Part shown: positions 34,832-43,531 of the stretch, piece after piece
Position numbering within the stretch: the stretch's first letter is position 1
Layout of the letters: every line of letters begins with the position of its first letter
Source: Marinobacter antarcticus
GTDB taxonomy: Bacteria; Pseudomonadota; Gammaproteobacteria; Pseudomonadales; Oleiphilaceae
Direction of reading: 5' to 3'
Assembly (NCBI RefSeq): GCF_900142385.1
Contig: NZ_FRAQ01000001.1
Span: forward strand, 868,001-932,000
Length of the DNA: 64,000 nt
Translations under genes and position numbers: made by a program
The notes under the pieces: generated by a model
The model's database searches: none
Told to the model about the DNA's origin: nothing
Seen by the model: only the letters and a program-made list of their open reading frames with translations

Positions 34832-36997
34832 ATGGATGTCTCCCACATAATCGATTCCCTGAATGATGCCCAGCGTGAGGCGGTTACGGCACAGAACGAT
34901 CATTTGTTGGTTCTGGCCGGTGCCGGGAGCGGTAAAACCAGGGTGCTGGTGCACCGGATTGCCTGGTTGATGCAGGTGGATCGTGTTCCGCCTACGGGGA
35001 TTCTGGCGGTTACCTTTACAAACAAGGCCGCCAAGGAGATGCGCTACCGCATCGAGCAGATGATGAACATCCCGACGCGTGGCCTATGGTTTGGCACATT
35101 TCACGGCATTGCCCATCGATTGCTGAGAGCGCACTGGAAAGATGCCGGTTTGCCGGAGAACTTTCAGGTGCTGGACAGCGATGATCAACTCCGGATGGTC
35201 AAGCGAGTGATGCGGGAGGCGCAGATTGATGAGAGCCAATTCCCCCCGCGACAGGCCCAGTGGTTTATCAGCAGCAAAAAAGACGAAGGCTTGCGGGCAG
35301 ACCACATTCAGGGAAACCCCGGTGATCACTTTACGTCCACCATGCTGAAGGTGTACCGCCGGTACGAGCAGCTCTGCCAGCAGAGCGGGCTGGTGGATTT
35401 TGGCGAGTTGCTGCTGCGCTCCCATGAGCTGTGGCTGCACCGGCCCGAATTACTGGCCCATTACCAGCAGCGTTTTCAGCACATTCTGGTGGACGAGTTC
35501 CAGGACACCAACACGATCCAGTACGCCTGGTTGCAGGTGCTGGCCAGTAACCGTGTTCCGCTGACGGTCGTGGGAGATGACGACCAGTCAATTTACGGCT
35601 GGCGCGGTGCAAAAATCGAGAACATCCAGCAGTACCAGCGTGACTTTCCCAACGCCCGACTGGTGCGGCTGGAACAAAACTACCGTTCCACGCAACTGAT
35701 ACTGAAAGCCGCCAACTCGGTGATTGCCAATAATCAGGGCCGGCTGGGCAAAGAGCTCTGGACAGATGGCGTGGAAGGCGAGCCCATCAGCCTGTATGCG
35801 GCATTCAACGAGCAGGATGAAGCCAACTACATTGCCGACAGCATCTCCAGCTGGGTTGATGAGGGCAATCTGCGTAGCGAATCCGCCATTCTATACCGCT
35901 CCAACGCCCAATCCCGGGTACTGGAAGAGTCCTTGATGCGCCAGGGTATTCCATACCGGGTGTACGGTGGTCTGCGTTTTTACGATCGCCAGGAAATCCG
36001 CAACGCGCTGGCTTATCTTCGGCTGGTACATTATCGCCGGGATGACGCAGCGTTCGAACGAGTGGTAAACCTGCCTGCCCGTGGTATCGGTGCCAAAAGC
36101 CTGTCCGAACTGCGGCAATACGCATCTAGCAAGAGCATCTCCTTGTGGGAGTCGGCTGAGCGGTTATTAGAGGCTGGACAGATGAAAGGGCGGGCGAAAA
36201 CCGGCCTGCAGACCTTCATCGATATCATTGAAGAGCTGTCCGCCATGGCCGAAGACGCGTCGCTTCAAGGCCTTATGAAGCAGACCATCGAAGCCAGTGG
36301 TCTGAAGGACTACCACGCCAATGAGAAAGGCGAGAAGGCCCAGCAGAAAGTTGAAAATCTCGAAGAGTTGGTCAACGCGCTTGCAGATTTTCAAGTGGAA
36401 GAAGGCGTTGATCCGCTCTCGGAATTCATTGCCCAGGCGGCGCTGGATGCGGGCGAATCCCAGGCTGCTGATCACGAAGACAGCGTGCAGCTCATGACCC
36501 TGCATTCCGCCAAGGGACTGGAGTTCCCTCTGGTGTTTCTTGCCGGTGTCGAAGAGGGACTCTTCCCTCACAGCATGTCTCTGGAAGAGCCGGGGCGTAT
36601 GGAGGAAGAGCGGCGGTTAGCTTATGTTGGCATCACCCGGGCCATGAAAAAGTTGGTCATTACTTACGCTGAGTCCCGCAGGTTGTATGGCCAGGAGAAA
36701 TTCCATGCGCTGTCCCGGTTTGTACGCGAAATCCCCGGTGACTGCCTGCAGGAAGTGCGGTTACGCAATACGGTAACCCGCCCGGCGATGCTCGAGCGGC
36801 CAAACGAGGGTCTGTTCAGCCAGGATTCTGCAAAGCAGTCCGGTTTCAGCCTCGGCCAGCGGGTGCGGCATCCAAAGTTCGGGGAGGGCGTTGTTTTGAA
36901 CGCCGAAGGTAGCGGCCACCACACACGGGTGCAGGTCAATTTCGAAGAAGGGGCCAAATGGCTGGTGCTGGCTTACGCGCCTCTGGAAGCCTGCTAG
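34832..36997 (+). CDS. uvrD: DNA helicase II
   Basis: This 721-residue superfamily 1 helicase has all motifs: LAGAGSGKTRVL, FTNKAAKEMRYR, GTFHGIAHRLLR, LVDEFQDTNTIQ, GDDDQSIYGWRGAK, EQNYRST, TLHSAKGLEFP and YVGITRAM. Length, spacing and the C-terminal Tudor-like domain (VRHPKFGEGVVLN) match UvrD. It works in nucleotide-excision and mismatch repair. It is the second helicase of this type in the window and is clearly closer to E. coli UvrD than the one at 23.7-26.0 kb. Confidence 0.96.
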   Translation: MDVSHIIDSLNDAQREAVTAQNDHLLVLAGAGSGKTRVLVHRIAWLMQVDRVPPTGILAVTFTNKAAKEMRYRIEQMMNIPTRGLWFGTFHGIAHRLLRAHWKDAGLPENFQVLDSDDQLRMVKRVMREAQIDESQFPPRQAQWFISSKKDEGLRADHIQGNPGDHFTSTMLKVYRRYEQLCQQSGLVDFGELLLRSHELWLHRPELLAHYQQRFQHILVDEFQDTNTIQYAWLQVLASNRVPLTVVGDDDQSIYGWRGAKIENIQQYQRDFPNARLVRLEQNYRSTQLILKAANSVIANNQGRLGKELWTDGVEGEPISLYAAFNEQDEANYIADSISSWVDEGNLRSESAILYRSNAQSRVLEESLMRQGIPYRVYGGLRFYDRQEIRNALAYLRLVHYRRDDAAFERVVNLPARGIGAKSLSELRQYASSKSISLWESAERLLEAGQMKGRAKTGLQTFIDIIEELSAMAEDASLQGLMKQTIEASGLKDYHANEKGEKAQQKVENLEELVNALADFQVEEGVDPLSEFIAQAALDAGESQAADHEDSVQLMTLHSAKGLEFPLVFLAGVEEGLFPHSMSLEEPGRMEEERRLAYVGITRAMKKLVITYAESRRLYGQEKFHALSRFVREIPGDCLQEVRLRNTVTRPAMLERPNEGLFSQDSAKQSGFSLGQRVRHPKFGEGVVLNAEGSGHHTRVQVNFEEGAKWLVLAYAPLEAC

Positions 36998-37013
36998 AGT
37001 TTTCGGGGGTTGC

Positions 37014-37045
37014 AGAGGCTGGATCCGGCGCTGTGCCAGCCCTCT
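37014..37045. terminator. Possible hairpin between convergent uvrD and uppP
   Basis: AGAGGCTGG pairs with CCAGCCCTCT with one bulged base, enclosing a 13-base loop, in the 49-base gap between the stop codons. There is no T-run, so terminator activity is uncertain. Confidence 0.4.
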
Positions 37046-37046
37046 C

Positions 37047-37844
37047 TTACATCAGCACCGCGTAAATAACCCCAGCCAGAATGATTCTGTAGATAACGTA
37101 CGGCCACATACCCACCGTGTTCAACCATTTCAGGAAGAAATGGATGGCGGTAATGGCGATCAAAAAGGAGGTTACGCCGCCAACCAGAAATGCGTTCCAG
37201 TCAACGACCATATCCGCAGCAGCGACTTCCAACAGCTTTACACCGGCCGCCAGGGCCGTGATGGGGATGGCCAGCAGGAAGGAGAACCGGGAGGCGGCTT
37301 GCCTGCTCATGCCCAGAAACAGGCCGGCGGTGATGGTAATGCCTGAGCGTGAGGTGCCGGGAATAAGTGCAATTGCCTGGGCGATCCCTACCAGTAATGC
37401 GTCCTTCCAGTTAAGGCTGTCCAAAGTGCGCTGGCGGTTGGGTATCCAGTCTGCAAGGCCCAGCAACAGGCCGAAGAACAGTGTGGTGGCAAAGATGATT
37501 TCCACGGCACGCAGCTCATTATCGATGATATCCAGCAGCGCCAGACCGGCAAGACCGGCTGGAATCGTGCCTATCACCAAGTACAGTGCCAGTGCGCCCT
37601 GACCGACTACGCGGCGTTGGCCCATGGAAACCAAACCATCTCGTGCGATTTTGAAAACATCGTCGCGGAAGTAGAGCACAACTGCCAGCAGGGTGCCCAC
37701 GTGCACCGCAAGATCAAAGGCTACGCCCTGATCTACCCAGCCAAATAAGGCCGGGACAAGAATAAGGTGGGCTGAGCTGGAAATGGGCAGGAATTCAGTC
37801 AGTCCCTGGAGGAGACCAAGGAAAAAGGTCTGGTAAAAATCCAT
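37047..37844 (-). CDS. uppP: Undecaprenyl-diphosphate phosphatase
   Basis: This 265-residue polytopic membrane enzyme has the BacA/UppP active-site segments QGLTEFLPISSSAHL near the N-terminus and PGTSRSGITITAGL in the C-terminal half. It recycles undecaprenyl pyrophosphate to the monophosphate carrier for cell-wall synthesis. The ATG at 37844 gives the usual family length. An upstream in-frame ATG at 37877 would only add an 11-residue polar extension. Confidence 0.95.
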   Translation of the reverse strand: MDFYQTFFLGLLQGLTEFLPISSSAHLILVPALFGWVDQGVAFDLAVHVGTLLAVVLYFRDDVFKIARDGLVSMGQRRVVGQGALALYLVIGTIPAGLAGLALLDIIDNELRAVEIIFATTLFFGLLLGLADWIPNRQRTLDSLNWKDALLVGIAQAIALIPGTSRSGITITAGLFLGMSRQAASRFSFLLAIPITALAAGVKLLEVAAADMVVDWNAFLVGGVTSFLIAITAIHFFLKWLNTVGMWPYVIYRIILAGVIYAVLM

Positions 37845-37997
37845 TGTGTGGGTTCCGTTCGGGGATTCACGGTTCAATGCGATGAAAAGATGGGCGGGAT
37901 ATTAGCAGGATGGCGGTTGGCTTAACAGATTTCCTGATCCTGGTGTCTTCACTTTGTCATTTTTCATGTCTAATATCGCAAAATACATATATGGAAA

Positions 37998-38011
37998 ATC
38001 GAATATACGAT
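37998..38011 (+). promoter_or_regulatory. Candidate ArsR operator upstream of arsR
   Basis: ATCGAATATACGAT is a dyad with ATCG/CGAT arms in an AT-rich stretch ending 22 bases before the arsR ATG, where an autorepressor would block the promoter. Further ATATCG copies flank it on both sides (37974 and 38020 region). Assignment to ArsR is inferred from position. Confidence 0.4.
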
Positions 38012-38033
38012 AATTTGAATATCGGAAGATCCT

Positions 38034-38423
38034 ATGAAAAGTAGAGTCCTGCACCAGAAACAAACCGGCCTGAAACCGGCAGACTGCAACCCGGTGACTA
38101 TTTTCAAGGCGCTGGGTGATGAGTTGCGGCTGTCAGCTCTGTTGCTGATCCGGGATCAGGAAAAGCTGTGCGTGTGCGAACTGACCGAAGCCTTTGAGGT
38201 GTCCCAGCCGAAAGTCAGCCGGCACCTGGCCAGCCTGCGAGATGCCGGACTGGTGGAAACGGAACGTCGTGGCCAATGGGTCTATTATTATCTTAACCCC
38301 CGGCTACCAGCCTGGGTTTCGCGGGTTCTGAATGAAGCCGCTCAGAACAATCAGGCATTGATCGAAACTCCCTTGGCGCAGTTGCAGGCCATGGCGCAGC
38401 GCTCGGTTGTGCAGTGCGCCTGA
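38034..38423 (+). CDS. arsR: ArsR-family arsenic-responsive repressor
   Basis: This 129-residue winged-helix regulator has the arsenite-sensing CVCEL in the DNA-binding region (EKLCVCELTEAFEVSQPKVSRHLASLR) and the wing ERRGQWVYYYLNP. On binding As(III) it leaves the DNA. It is the first gene of a three-gene set with the ArsJ-type GAPDH and arsJ, 45 bases ahead of the next start. GGAAG precedes the ATG. Additional C-terminal cysteine (VVQCA) may take part in metal sensing. Confidence 0.93.
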   Translation: MKSRVLHQKQTGLKPADCNPVTIFKALGDELRLSALLLIRDQEKLCVCELTEAFEVSQPKVSRHLASLRDAGLVETERRGQWVYYYLNPRLPAWVSRVLNEAAQNNQALIETPLAQLQAMAQRSVVQCA

Positions 38424-38468
38424 TTATTTACCGGATACCCGAATTGCGAATCTCGCAAGGAGACCACC

Positions 38469-39473
38469 ATGAGTAAGATCAAAGTAGGCATTAACGGATT
38501 TGGCCGCATTGGCCGCCTGGCTCTGAGGGCGGCCTGGGGCTGGCCGGAACTGGAATTTGTCGCCATCAATGATCCGGGGGCAGACACCCATACCTTGGCA
38601 CACCTACTGAACTTTGACAGTGTTCACGGTCGCTGGAGCCATGAGGCCGAGGCCAGTGGCGATGAGATGGTGATTGATGGCAAGCGCATCACCGTCACTC
38701 ACAACAAGGCTATCGGCGATACTGACTGGTCCGGCTGCGACCTGGTGATCGAAGCCAGCGGCGCGAACAAGAAGGTAGCGGCGTTGCAGGGCTACCTGGA
38801 TCAGGGCGTGAAGCGTGTGGTGGTCACTGCGCCGGTGAAGGAAGCGGGGGCCAAGAATATCGTATTGGGTGTGAACGAGCATATTTTCGATCCGGCCAAC
38901 GACCGCATCATTACCGCTGCGTCCTGCACCACCAACTGCCTGGCGCCTGTGGTAAAAGTCATTCATGAGAAACTCGGCATCAAACACGGCTCTATCACCA
39001 CCATCCACAGCCTGACCAACACTCAGACCATAATCGACGCGCCGCACAAGGACCTGCGCCGGGCACGCTCCTGTGGCAGTTCGCTGATCCCCACCAGCAC
39101 AGGGTCCGCCACCGCGATTATCGAGATCTTCCCGGAGCTGAAGGGGCGGCTGGATGGTCACGCCGTGCGGGTTCCGCTGACGAACGCCTCGCTGACTGAC
39201 TGCGTTTTTGAAGTGGAAACGCCGACGGATCGCGACACCGTGAACCAGTTGTTGAAGAAAGCCGCCGAGGGCGAACTCAAGGATATTCTGGGCTACGAAG
39301 AGCGCCCGCTGGTGTCCATCGACTACAAAACCGATCCGCGCTCATCCATTGTCGACGCCCTGTCCACGCTAGTGGTCAACGGCACTCAGGTGAAGATCTA
39401 CGCCTGGTACGACAACGAATGGGGTTACGCTAACCGCACCGCGGAACTGGTACGCAAGGTAGGTTCTGCCTGA
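38469..39473 (+). CDS. ArsJ-associated glyceraldehyde-3-phosphate dehydrogenase
   Basis: This 334-residue NAD-dependent GAPDH has [16 protein letters not shown], the catalytic [10 protein letters not shown] and the wall residues of the NAD site. Placed between arsR and arsJ, it matches the known arsenate pathway in which GAPDH uses arsenate instead of phosphate to make 1-arseno-3-phosphoglycerate. That unstable product is then exported by ArsJ. AAGGAG precedes the ATG. It ends one base before the arsJ ATG. It could also supply ordinary glycolysis, but its place points to arsenate detoxification. Confidence 0.93.
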   Translation: MSKIKVGINGFGRIGRLALRAAWGWPELEFVAINDPGADTHTLAHLLNFDSVHGRWSHEAEASGDEMVIDGKRITVTHNKAIGDTDWSGCDLVIEASGANKKVAALQGYLDQGVKRVVVTAPVKEAGAKNIVLGVNEHIFDPANDRIITAASCTTNCLAPVVKVIHEKLGIKHGSITTIHSLTNTQTIIDAPHKDLRRARSCGSSLIPTSTGSATAIIEIFPELKGRLDGHAVRVPLTNASLTDCVFEVETPTDRDTVNQLLKKAAEGELKDILGYEERPLVSIDYKTDPRSSIVDALSTLVVNGTQVKIYAWYDNEWGYANRTAELVRKVGSA

Positions 39474-39474
39474 T

Positions 39475-40668
39475 ATGACTGCTGCCCTCCGTCAGTACCT
39501 GGTGATCACCGGCAACTACTGGGCCTTTACCCTGACGGACGGAGCCTTGCGCATGCTGGTGGTGCTGCATTTCCACCAGCTGGGCTATTCGCCGCTGGAT
39601 ATTGCCCTGTTGTTCATTTTCTATGAATTTTTCGGGGTAGTGACCAATCTGGTTGGGGGGTATCTGGGTGCGCGAATCGGGCTCAATCGCACCATGAACC
39701 TCGGTTTGTTCCTGCAAATTCTGGCACTGGGAATGCTGGCGGTTCCAGCGGCAGTGCTAACCGTGCCCTGGGTGATGGCAGCTCAGGCGATGTCGGGTAT
39801 TGCCAAAGACCTGAACAAGATGTCAGCGAAAAGCGGAATCAAACTGCTGGTATCGGATGGCGAGCAGGATCGGCTGTACAAATGGGTGGCTATCCTGACA
39901 GGTTCGAAGAACACTCTGAAAGGCGTCGGTTTTTTTCTGGGCGGCGTGCTGCTGATGGCAGTCGGGTTCACGGGTGCGGTGATTATTATGGGCGTGGCTT
40001 TGGGTCTGGTCTGGTTGGCCAGTCTGTTCCTGCTCAAGCAAGAACTGGGCAAGAGCAAAGCCAAGCCGAAGTTCAGAGAAATTTTGTCGAAAAGCCGTGC
40101 CATCAATGTTTTGTCCGCTGCGCGGATGTTTCTGTTCGGTGCGCGGGACATCTGGTTCGTGGTAGCTCTGCCGGTATACCTGCATACGGTGTTTGGCTGG
40201 GATTTCTGGAAGGTAGGCGGATTCATGGCCACCTGGGTAATCGGTTATGGCTTCATTCAGACCATTGCTCCACGCATCACCGGCAACATGGAAAGCAAAG
40301 GGCCGGCAGTGCTTTGGGCCGCTGCCCTCGCGCTGGTGCCTGCGGCGATTGCCGCTGGCCTGATGATGGGTTGGTCGCCTCAGTACGTGGTTATCGGCGG
40401 CCTGCTGTTATTTGGTGTGCTGTTTGCTATCAATTCTTCTCTGCACAGTTATCTGATTATCAGCTATGCACGAGGTGATGGTGTGTCTCTGGATGTAGGA
40501 TTTTACTATATGTCCAACGCCGCCGGCCGGCTTCTCGGGACAATCCTGTCAGGCTGGGTTTATCAGGTTTATGGTCTGGAGGCCTGTTTGTGGATTTCTG
40601 CGGGATTGGTGGCCATGGCCGCGTTGCTATCGCTGATGCTTCCCCAAAGGCATGAAGCCACGGCCTGA
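39475..40668 (+). CDS. arsJ: Organoarsenical efflux MFS transporter
   Basis: This 397-residue major-facilitator protein has about twelve hydrophobic helices. The opening LVITGNYWAFTLTDGALRML and the loop MSGIAKDLNKMSAKSGIK are characteristic of ArsJ, which exports 1-arseno-3-phosphoglycerate made by the adjacent GAPDH. Outside, the product breaks down to arsenate. Translation is likely coupled to the GAPDH, since only one base lies between stop and start. Confidence 0.94.
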   Translation: MTAALRQYLVITGNYWAFTLTDGALRMLVVLHFHQLGYSPLDIALLFIFYEFFGVVTNLVGGYLGARIGLNRTMNLGLFLQILALGMLAVPAAVLTVPWVMAAQAMSGIAKDLNKMSAKSGIKLLVSDGEQDRLYKWVAILTGSKNTLKGVGFFLGGVLLMAVGFTGAVIIMGVALGLVWLASLFLLKQELGKSKAKPKFREILSKSRAINVLSAARMFLFGARDIWFVVALPVYLHTVFGWDFWKVGGFMATWVIGYGFIQTIAPRITGNMESKGPAVLWAAALALVPAAIAAGLMMGWSPQYVVIGGLLLFGVLFAINSSLHSYLIISYARGDGVSLDVGFYYMSNAAGRLLGTILSGWVYQVYGLEACLWISAGLVAMAALLSLMLPQRHEATA

Positions 40669-40682
40669 CAGTGGCAAAGGCG

Positions 40683-41309
40683 TCAGAAACGCAGCACCAA
40701 ACCGGCACCCGCTTCAACCTGAATATAGCCGCTGCTGCTGTATCTGAGCTCGCAGCCACCGGAGCAGAATACTGAGCCACCGGAGTCCAAGGCGGTGTAG
40801 ACGCCGCGCAGGTCGAGCCTCAGGCGCAGTTGGTCGCTCAGGAAAAACTGATAGCCGCCACCCAGCGACAGGGCGGCGCGGTGGTGAGTGTCAAACTCTG
40901 AATTGTCCGGCTCCAGCCGGGTCACGCCCAAAGCGCCGGAGACAAAGCCGCCGCTGGTTTTGCCGCTCGGAAAGTAGAGGCCACCGAACTGGAGCTGGTA
41001 GATCGTGAGGTCAATTGATCGAGTATTCGGTGCGAACAGTCCATTGCTGAGCCTGGCCGACGTGCTCTGTCGCCCGAAGTAGACCTCCCCCTGTTTGCCA
41101 GCTTCCGGCAGATCAAAATTTACCACCAGACCGTGACTGACAGAATCCTTGAAGCGGATTTCATCGTCAGTGCTGGCACTGGCGGATTCAATATCCACGG
41201 AACTGCCCATGCGAAAACCTGCAAACGGCGTAAGGCCAATCTCAGCTGCTACGGGAGGCGCTGCCATAATCAGTGCGAGTGTAGCTGCGCTTAGTGCTTG
41301 AATGTTCAT
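40683..41309 (-). CDS. Outer-membrane beta-barrel protein, uncharacterised
   Basis: From the ATG at 41309 this is a 208-residue protein with a clear signal peptide (to ~PPVAA-E). About eight alternating beta strands follow, ending in an aromatic residue (VEAGAGLVLRF), as in small outer-membrane barrels. Two cysteines (FCSGGCELR) are unusual in such barrels and may form a disulfide in a loop. It converges with arsJ. No function can be assigned. Confidence 0.75.
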   Translation of the reverse strand: MNIQALSAATLALIMAAPPVAAEIGLTPFAGFRMGSSVDIESASASTDDEIRFKDSVSHGLVVNFDLPEAGKQGEVYFGRQSTSARLSNGLFAPNTRSIDLTIYQLQFGGLYFPSGKTSGGFVSGALGVTRLEPDNSEFDTHHRAALSLGGGYQFFLSDQLRLRLDLRGVYTALDSGGSVFCSGGCELRYSSSGYIQVEAGAGLVLRF

Positions 41310-41349
41310 ATGGCCCAGGGCTCGATCGTTGGTTGCTGGCAAGATGGGT

Positions 41350-41368
41350 GTAATGGTGTAACCATTAC
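41350..41368. promoter_or_regulatory. 19-bp dyad upstream of the outer-membrane protein gene
   Basis: GTAATGG-TGTAA-CCATTAC is a perfect dyad with seven-base arms. It lies 41 bases before the barrel-protein ATG on the minus strand and about 95 bases before the SDR stub. It is a plausible operator shared by the divergent units. Confidence 0.45.
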
Positions 41369-41463
41369 AGATTCAGCAGAGCCTTGCCAATAGCGGTGGG
41401 CAGGCATGTCTTGGTGAAGCCTGTCCGTTGTTCCCAGTGAAAACCGAACAGAAAAGAGGTGTT

Positions 41464-41532
41464 ATGTCTGAATCCAAACGGATTGCGATTACCGGTACCA
41501 ATCGTGGCATTGGCCTGGAACTGCCCTGGTGA
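41464..41532 (+). pseudogene. N-terminal stub of a short-chain dehydrogenase (SDR), truncated at fetA
   Basis: ATG at 41464 with GAGGTG before it encodes MSESKRIAITGTNRGIGLEL, then PW and TGA. TGTNRGIGLEL is the glycine-rich cofactor motif of the SDR family, which normally starts a ~230-residue enzyme. Only 22 residues remain. The sequence switches to the region before the FetA-like ATPase, so a deletion appears to have joined the SDR start to the ABC genes. It may now act as a leader peptide. Confidence 0.7.
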
Positions 41533-41539
41533 TTCGATT

Positions 41540-42148
41540 TTGACGGCTCTGCGGCTCGAAAACGTCAGCGTTGGCGCATTGGCCAAGGTATCGCTGGCGG
41601 TGCCTGGCGGGCAAGTAGTCTGCGTGTCAGGGCCTTCCGGCAGTGGTAAAAGCCGGTTGCTGCGGGCGATCGCCGATCTTGAGCCCCACAGCGGCCGAAT
41701 CTCGCTCAGTGGCATCGATCAGCTCGCCCTTGCCGCCCACCAATGGCGCCTCCAGGTGGGGATGGTGCCCGCTGACAGCCAGTGGTGGTTTGACGAGGTG
41801 GGTGGGCACTTTCCTGGCACGACCGGTGATCGGTTGCCGCTGGCCCTGGGTTTTCCGCCGGAAGTGATGGGTTGGTCGGTAAGTCGCCTGTCGTCTGGCG
41901 AGCGCCAACGTCTGGCACTCTGGCGGGCTTTAGCCCGAGAACCGCAAGCACTGTTGCTGGATGAACCCACTGCCAATCTGGATGGCGATACCACGATCAG
42001 CATCGAAAACTGGCTGCTTGATGAGATTCATCGCCGGCAGCTTGCCACCCTGTGGGTGGCCCATGATCCGGCCCAGATTCAGCGTGTGGCCGATGCACAC
42101 TACCAGATTGATGGAACCAGACTGGAGCTCGTTCATGGAAGTGATTGA
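41540..42148 (+). CDS. fetA: FetA-like ABC transporter ATPase (iron export type)
   Basis: This ~202-residue ATPase has Walker A GPSGSGKSRLL, signature LSSGERQRLALWRAL and Walker B ALLLDEPTANLD. It is paired with a FetB-like permease, and FetAB (YbbLM) exports iron in E. coli. No ATG fits the usual start; a TTG at 41540 begins the fold (TALRLENVSV) but has no good ribosome binding site. The frame is open to a GTG at 41459. Translation may depend on the SDR stub, whose TGA lies seven bases before this TTG. Confidence 0.82.
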   Translation: MTALRLENVSVGALAKVSLAVPGGQVVCVSGPSGSGKSRLLRAIADLEPHSGRISLSGIDQLALAAHQWRLQVGMVPADSQWWFDEVGGHFPGTTGDRLPLALGFPPEVMGWSVSRLSSGERQRLALWRALAREPQALLLDEPTANLDGDTTISIENWLLDEIHRRQLATLWVAHDPAQIQRVADAHYQIDGTRLELVHGSD

Positions 42149-42932
42149 TCTAGCCTGGTGGAAACTGGGGCTGGCGGCATTGCTGATTCTGGCGCTGGCG
42201 GCAACCAGCCATCTTTCCCGTTTGGGTATTACCCGCAGCCTGTTAACAGCTGCTGTGCGCACCGTCATCCAGTTGGCCTTGATCGCGTTGGTTCTGGAAG
42301 CGCTCTTTGCTTCGTCCGCATTCTATTGGATTGCCCTGATGGCGCTGATCATGCTGCTGGTAGCGGGAAGGGAAGTGGTGGCCCGTCAGGGCCGAAAGCT
42401 GAAGGGCTGGTGGGCGTTTGGTATTGGCACTGGTGCGATGTTCGTGTCGTCATTCACCGTGACCGTGCTGGCACTGATCGTGGTGATTGGTCCTGATCCC
42501 TGGTACGCCCCGCAGTACGCCATTCCGTTACTGGGGATGATGCTGGGCAACAACCTGACTGGCGTCAGCCTGGCCCTGGACCGGTTGAACGAATCGGCCT
42601 GGCGCCAGAGGCTGGTGATTGAAAACCGGCTGATGCTGGGGCAAACCTGGCAGCAGGCCTTGGAAGATATCCGGCGAGACGCTATGCGCAGTGGAATGAT
42701 GCCGTCGATCAATGCCATGGCGGCGGCAGGTATTGTCAGCCTGCCCGGTATGATGACCGGTCAGATTCTTGCCGGCAGTTCGCCGGCAGTGGCCGTCAAG
42801 TATCAGATTCTGGTGATGCTTATCATTACCGCAGGCACCGGCTTCGGTGCGGTAATGGCAGTATCCTGGGGTAGCCGCCGGTTGTTCGACGAACGCGAGC
42901 GGTTGCGGTTGGATCGGCTGGTGAAGCCCTGA
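42135..42932 (+). CDS. fetB: FetB-like ABC transporter permease
   Basis: This 265-residue membrane protein has about six to seven hydrophobic helices. The conserved cytoplasmic signature GLMLGNN-type MMLGNNLTGVSLALDR and the end MIPSINAM/IVSLPGMMTGQILAG segments mark the YbbM/FetB family. With FetA it forms an iron exporter that helps in oxidative stress. The ATG overlaps the fetA end by 14 bases; a longer frame from 41961 is a shadow of the ATPase. The gene looks intact. Confidence 0.88.
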   Translation: MEVIDLAWWKLGLAALLILALAATSHLSRLGITRSLLTAAVRTVIQLALIALVLEALFASSAFYWIALMALIMLLVAGREVVARQGRKLKGWWAFGIGTGAMFVSSFTVTVLALIVVIGPDPWYAPQYAIPLLGMMLGNNLTGVSLALDRLNESAWRQRLVIENRLMLGQTWQQALEDIRRDAMRSGMMPSINAMAAAGIVSLPGMMTGQILAGSSPAVAVKYQILVMLIITAGTGFGAVMAVSWGSRRLFDERERLRLDRLVKP

Positions 42933-43337
42933 CTATTGATGTTGCTCCGGGACTTCCCGAATACGGCCATGCTCATCGATGGCGACGTACACAAACCGGC
43001 CTTCGGTAACCTTGCGTGGGTTTTTGGCGGTGCGGTCAAGGGTCCACACTTCCACATTGATTTTCATCGAGCTACGGCCGATGTCTGCCAGTTCTCCGTA
43101 ACAGCCGACCTGGGAGCCAACCCGCAGTGGTGACAGAAACTCCATTCGGTCCATGGCAACGGTCGCGTTGCGCCCCTGGGAAATTCGCTCCGCCATGGAG
43201 GCCGCGGCAATGTCCATCTGTTTGACCAGCCAGCCGGCGAATACATCGCCGTTGGGGTTGGTGTCGGAAGGCAGGGGGATTACCTGGATTATCAGCTCGC
43301 CCCTCGGCGTGGGTCTGTCGTCATCGAGCACCGTCAT
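42933..43337 (-). CDS. Acyl-CoA thioesterase, YciA-type hotdog fold
   Basis: This 134-residue protein has the hotdog signature of YciA/ACOT enzymes: PSDTNPNGDVFAGWLVKQMDIAA, with the catalytic asparagine/aspartate and glycine, then FLSPLRVGSQVGCYGELADIGRSSM. It splits acyl-CoA to free acid and CoA. The ATG at 43337 gives the family length, with AAGG nine bases ahead. The longer open frame to 43457 has no supporting features. Its stop is adjacent to the fetB stop. Confidence 0.88.
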   Translation of the reverse strand: MTVLDDDRPTPRGELIIQVIPLPSDTNPNGDVFAGWLVKQMDIAAASMAERISQGRNATVAMDRMEFLSPLRVGSQVGCYGELADIGRSSMKINVEVWTLDRTAKNPRKVTEGRFVYVAIDEHGRIREVPEQHQ

Positions 43338-43531
43338 GGATTCAACCTTTTTAGTACGGAATTGTTGTAGTCCCCGCATGTTAGCGCCCTGAACGGCGTC
43401 TGCAAGAAAAATTGAGCGTCTTGGTCTATATTTCAGTGGTTGTAATAAAGTTGTCACAGAACCCCTTTATTGTTCACACATCGGTGAAGCAACCCCGTAA
43501 ATAAAGTCAAAGTGACAAATGGAGACTCAAC

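Noticed and set aside
43440..43530. Pho box before pstS
   Set aside because: A TTGTCAC half-site exists but no second repeat at the right spacing; not reported as a feature.
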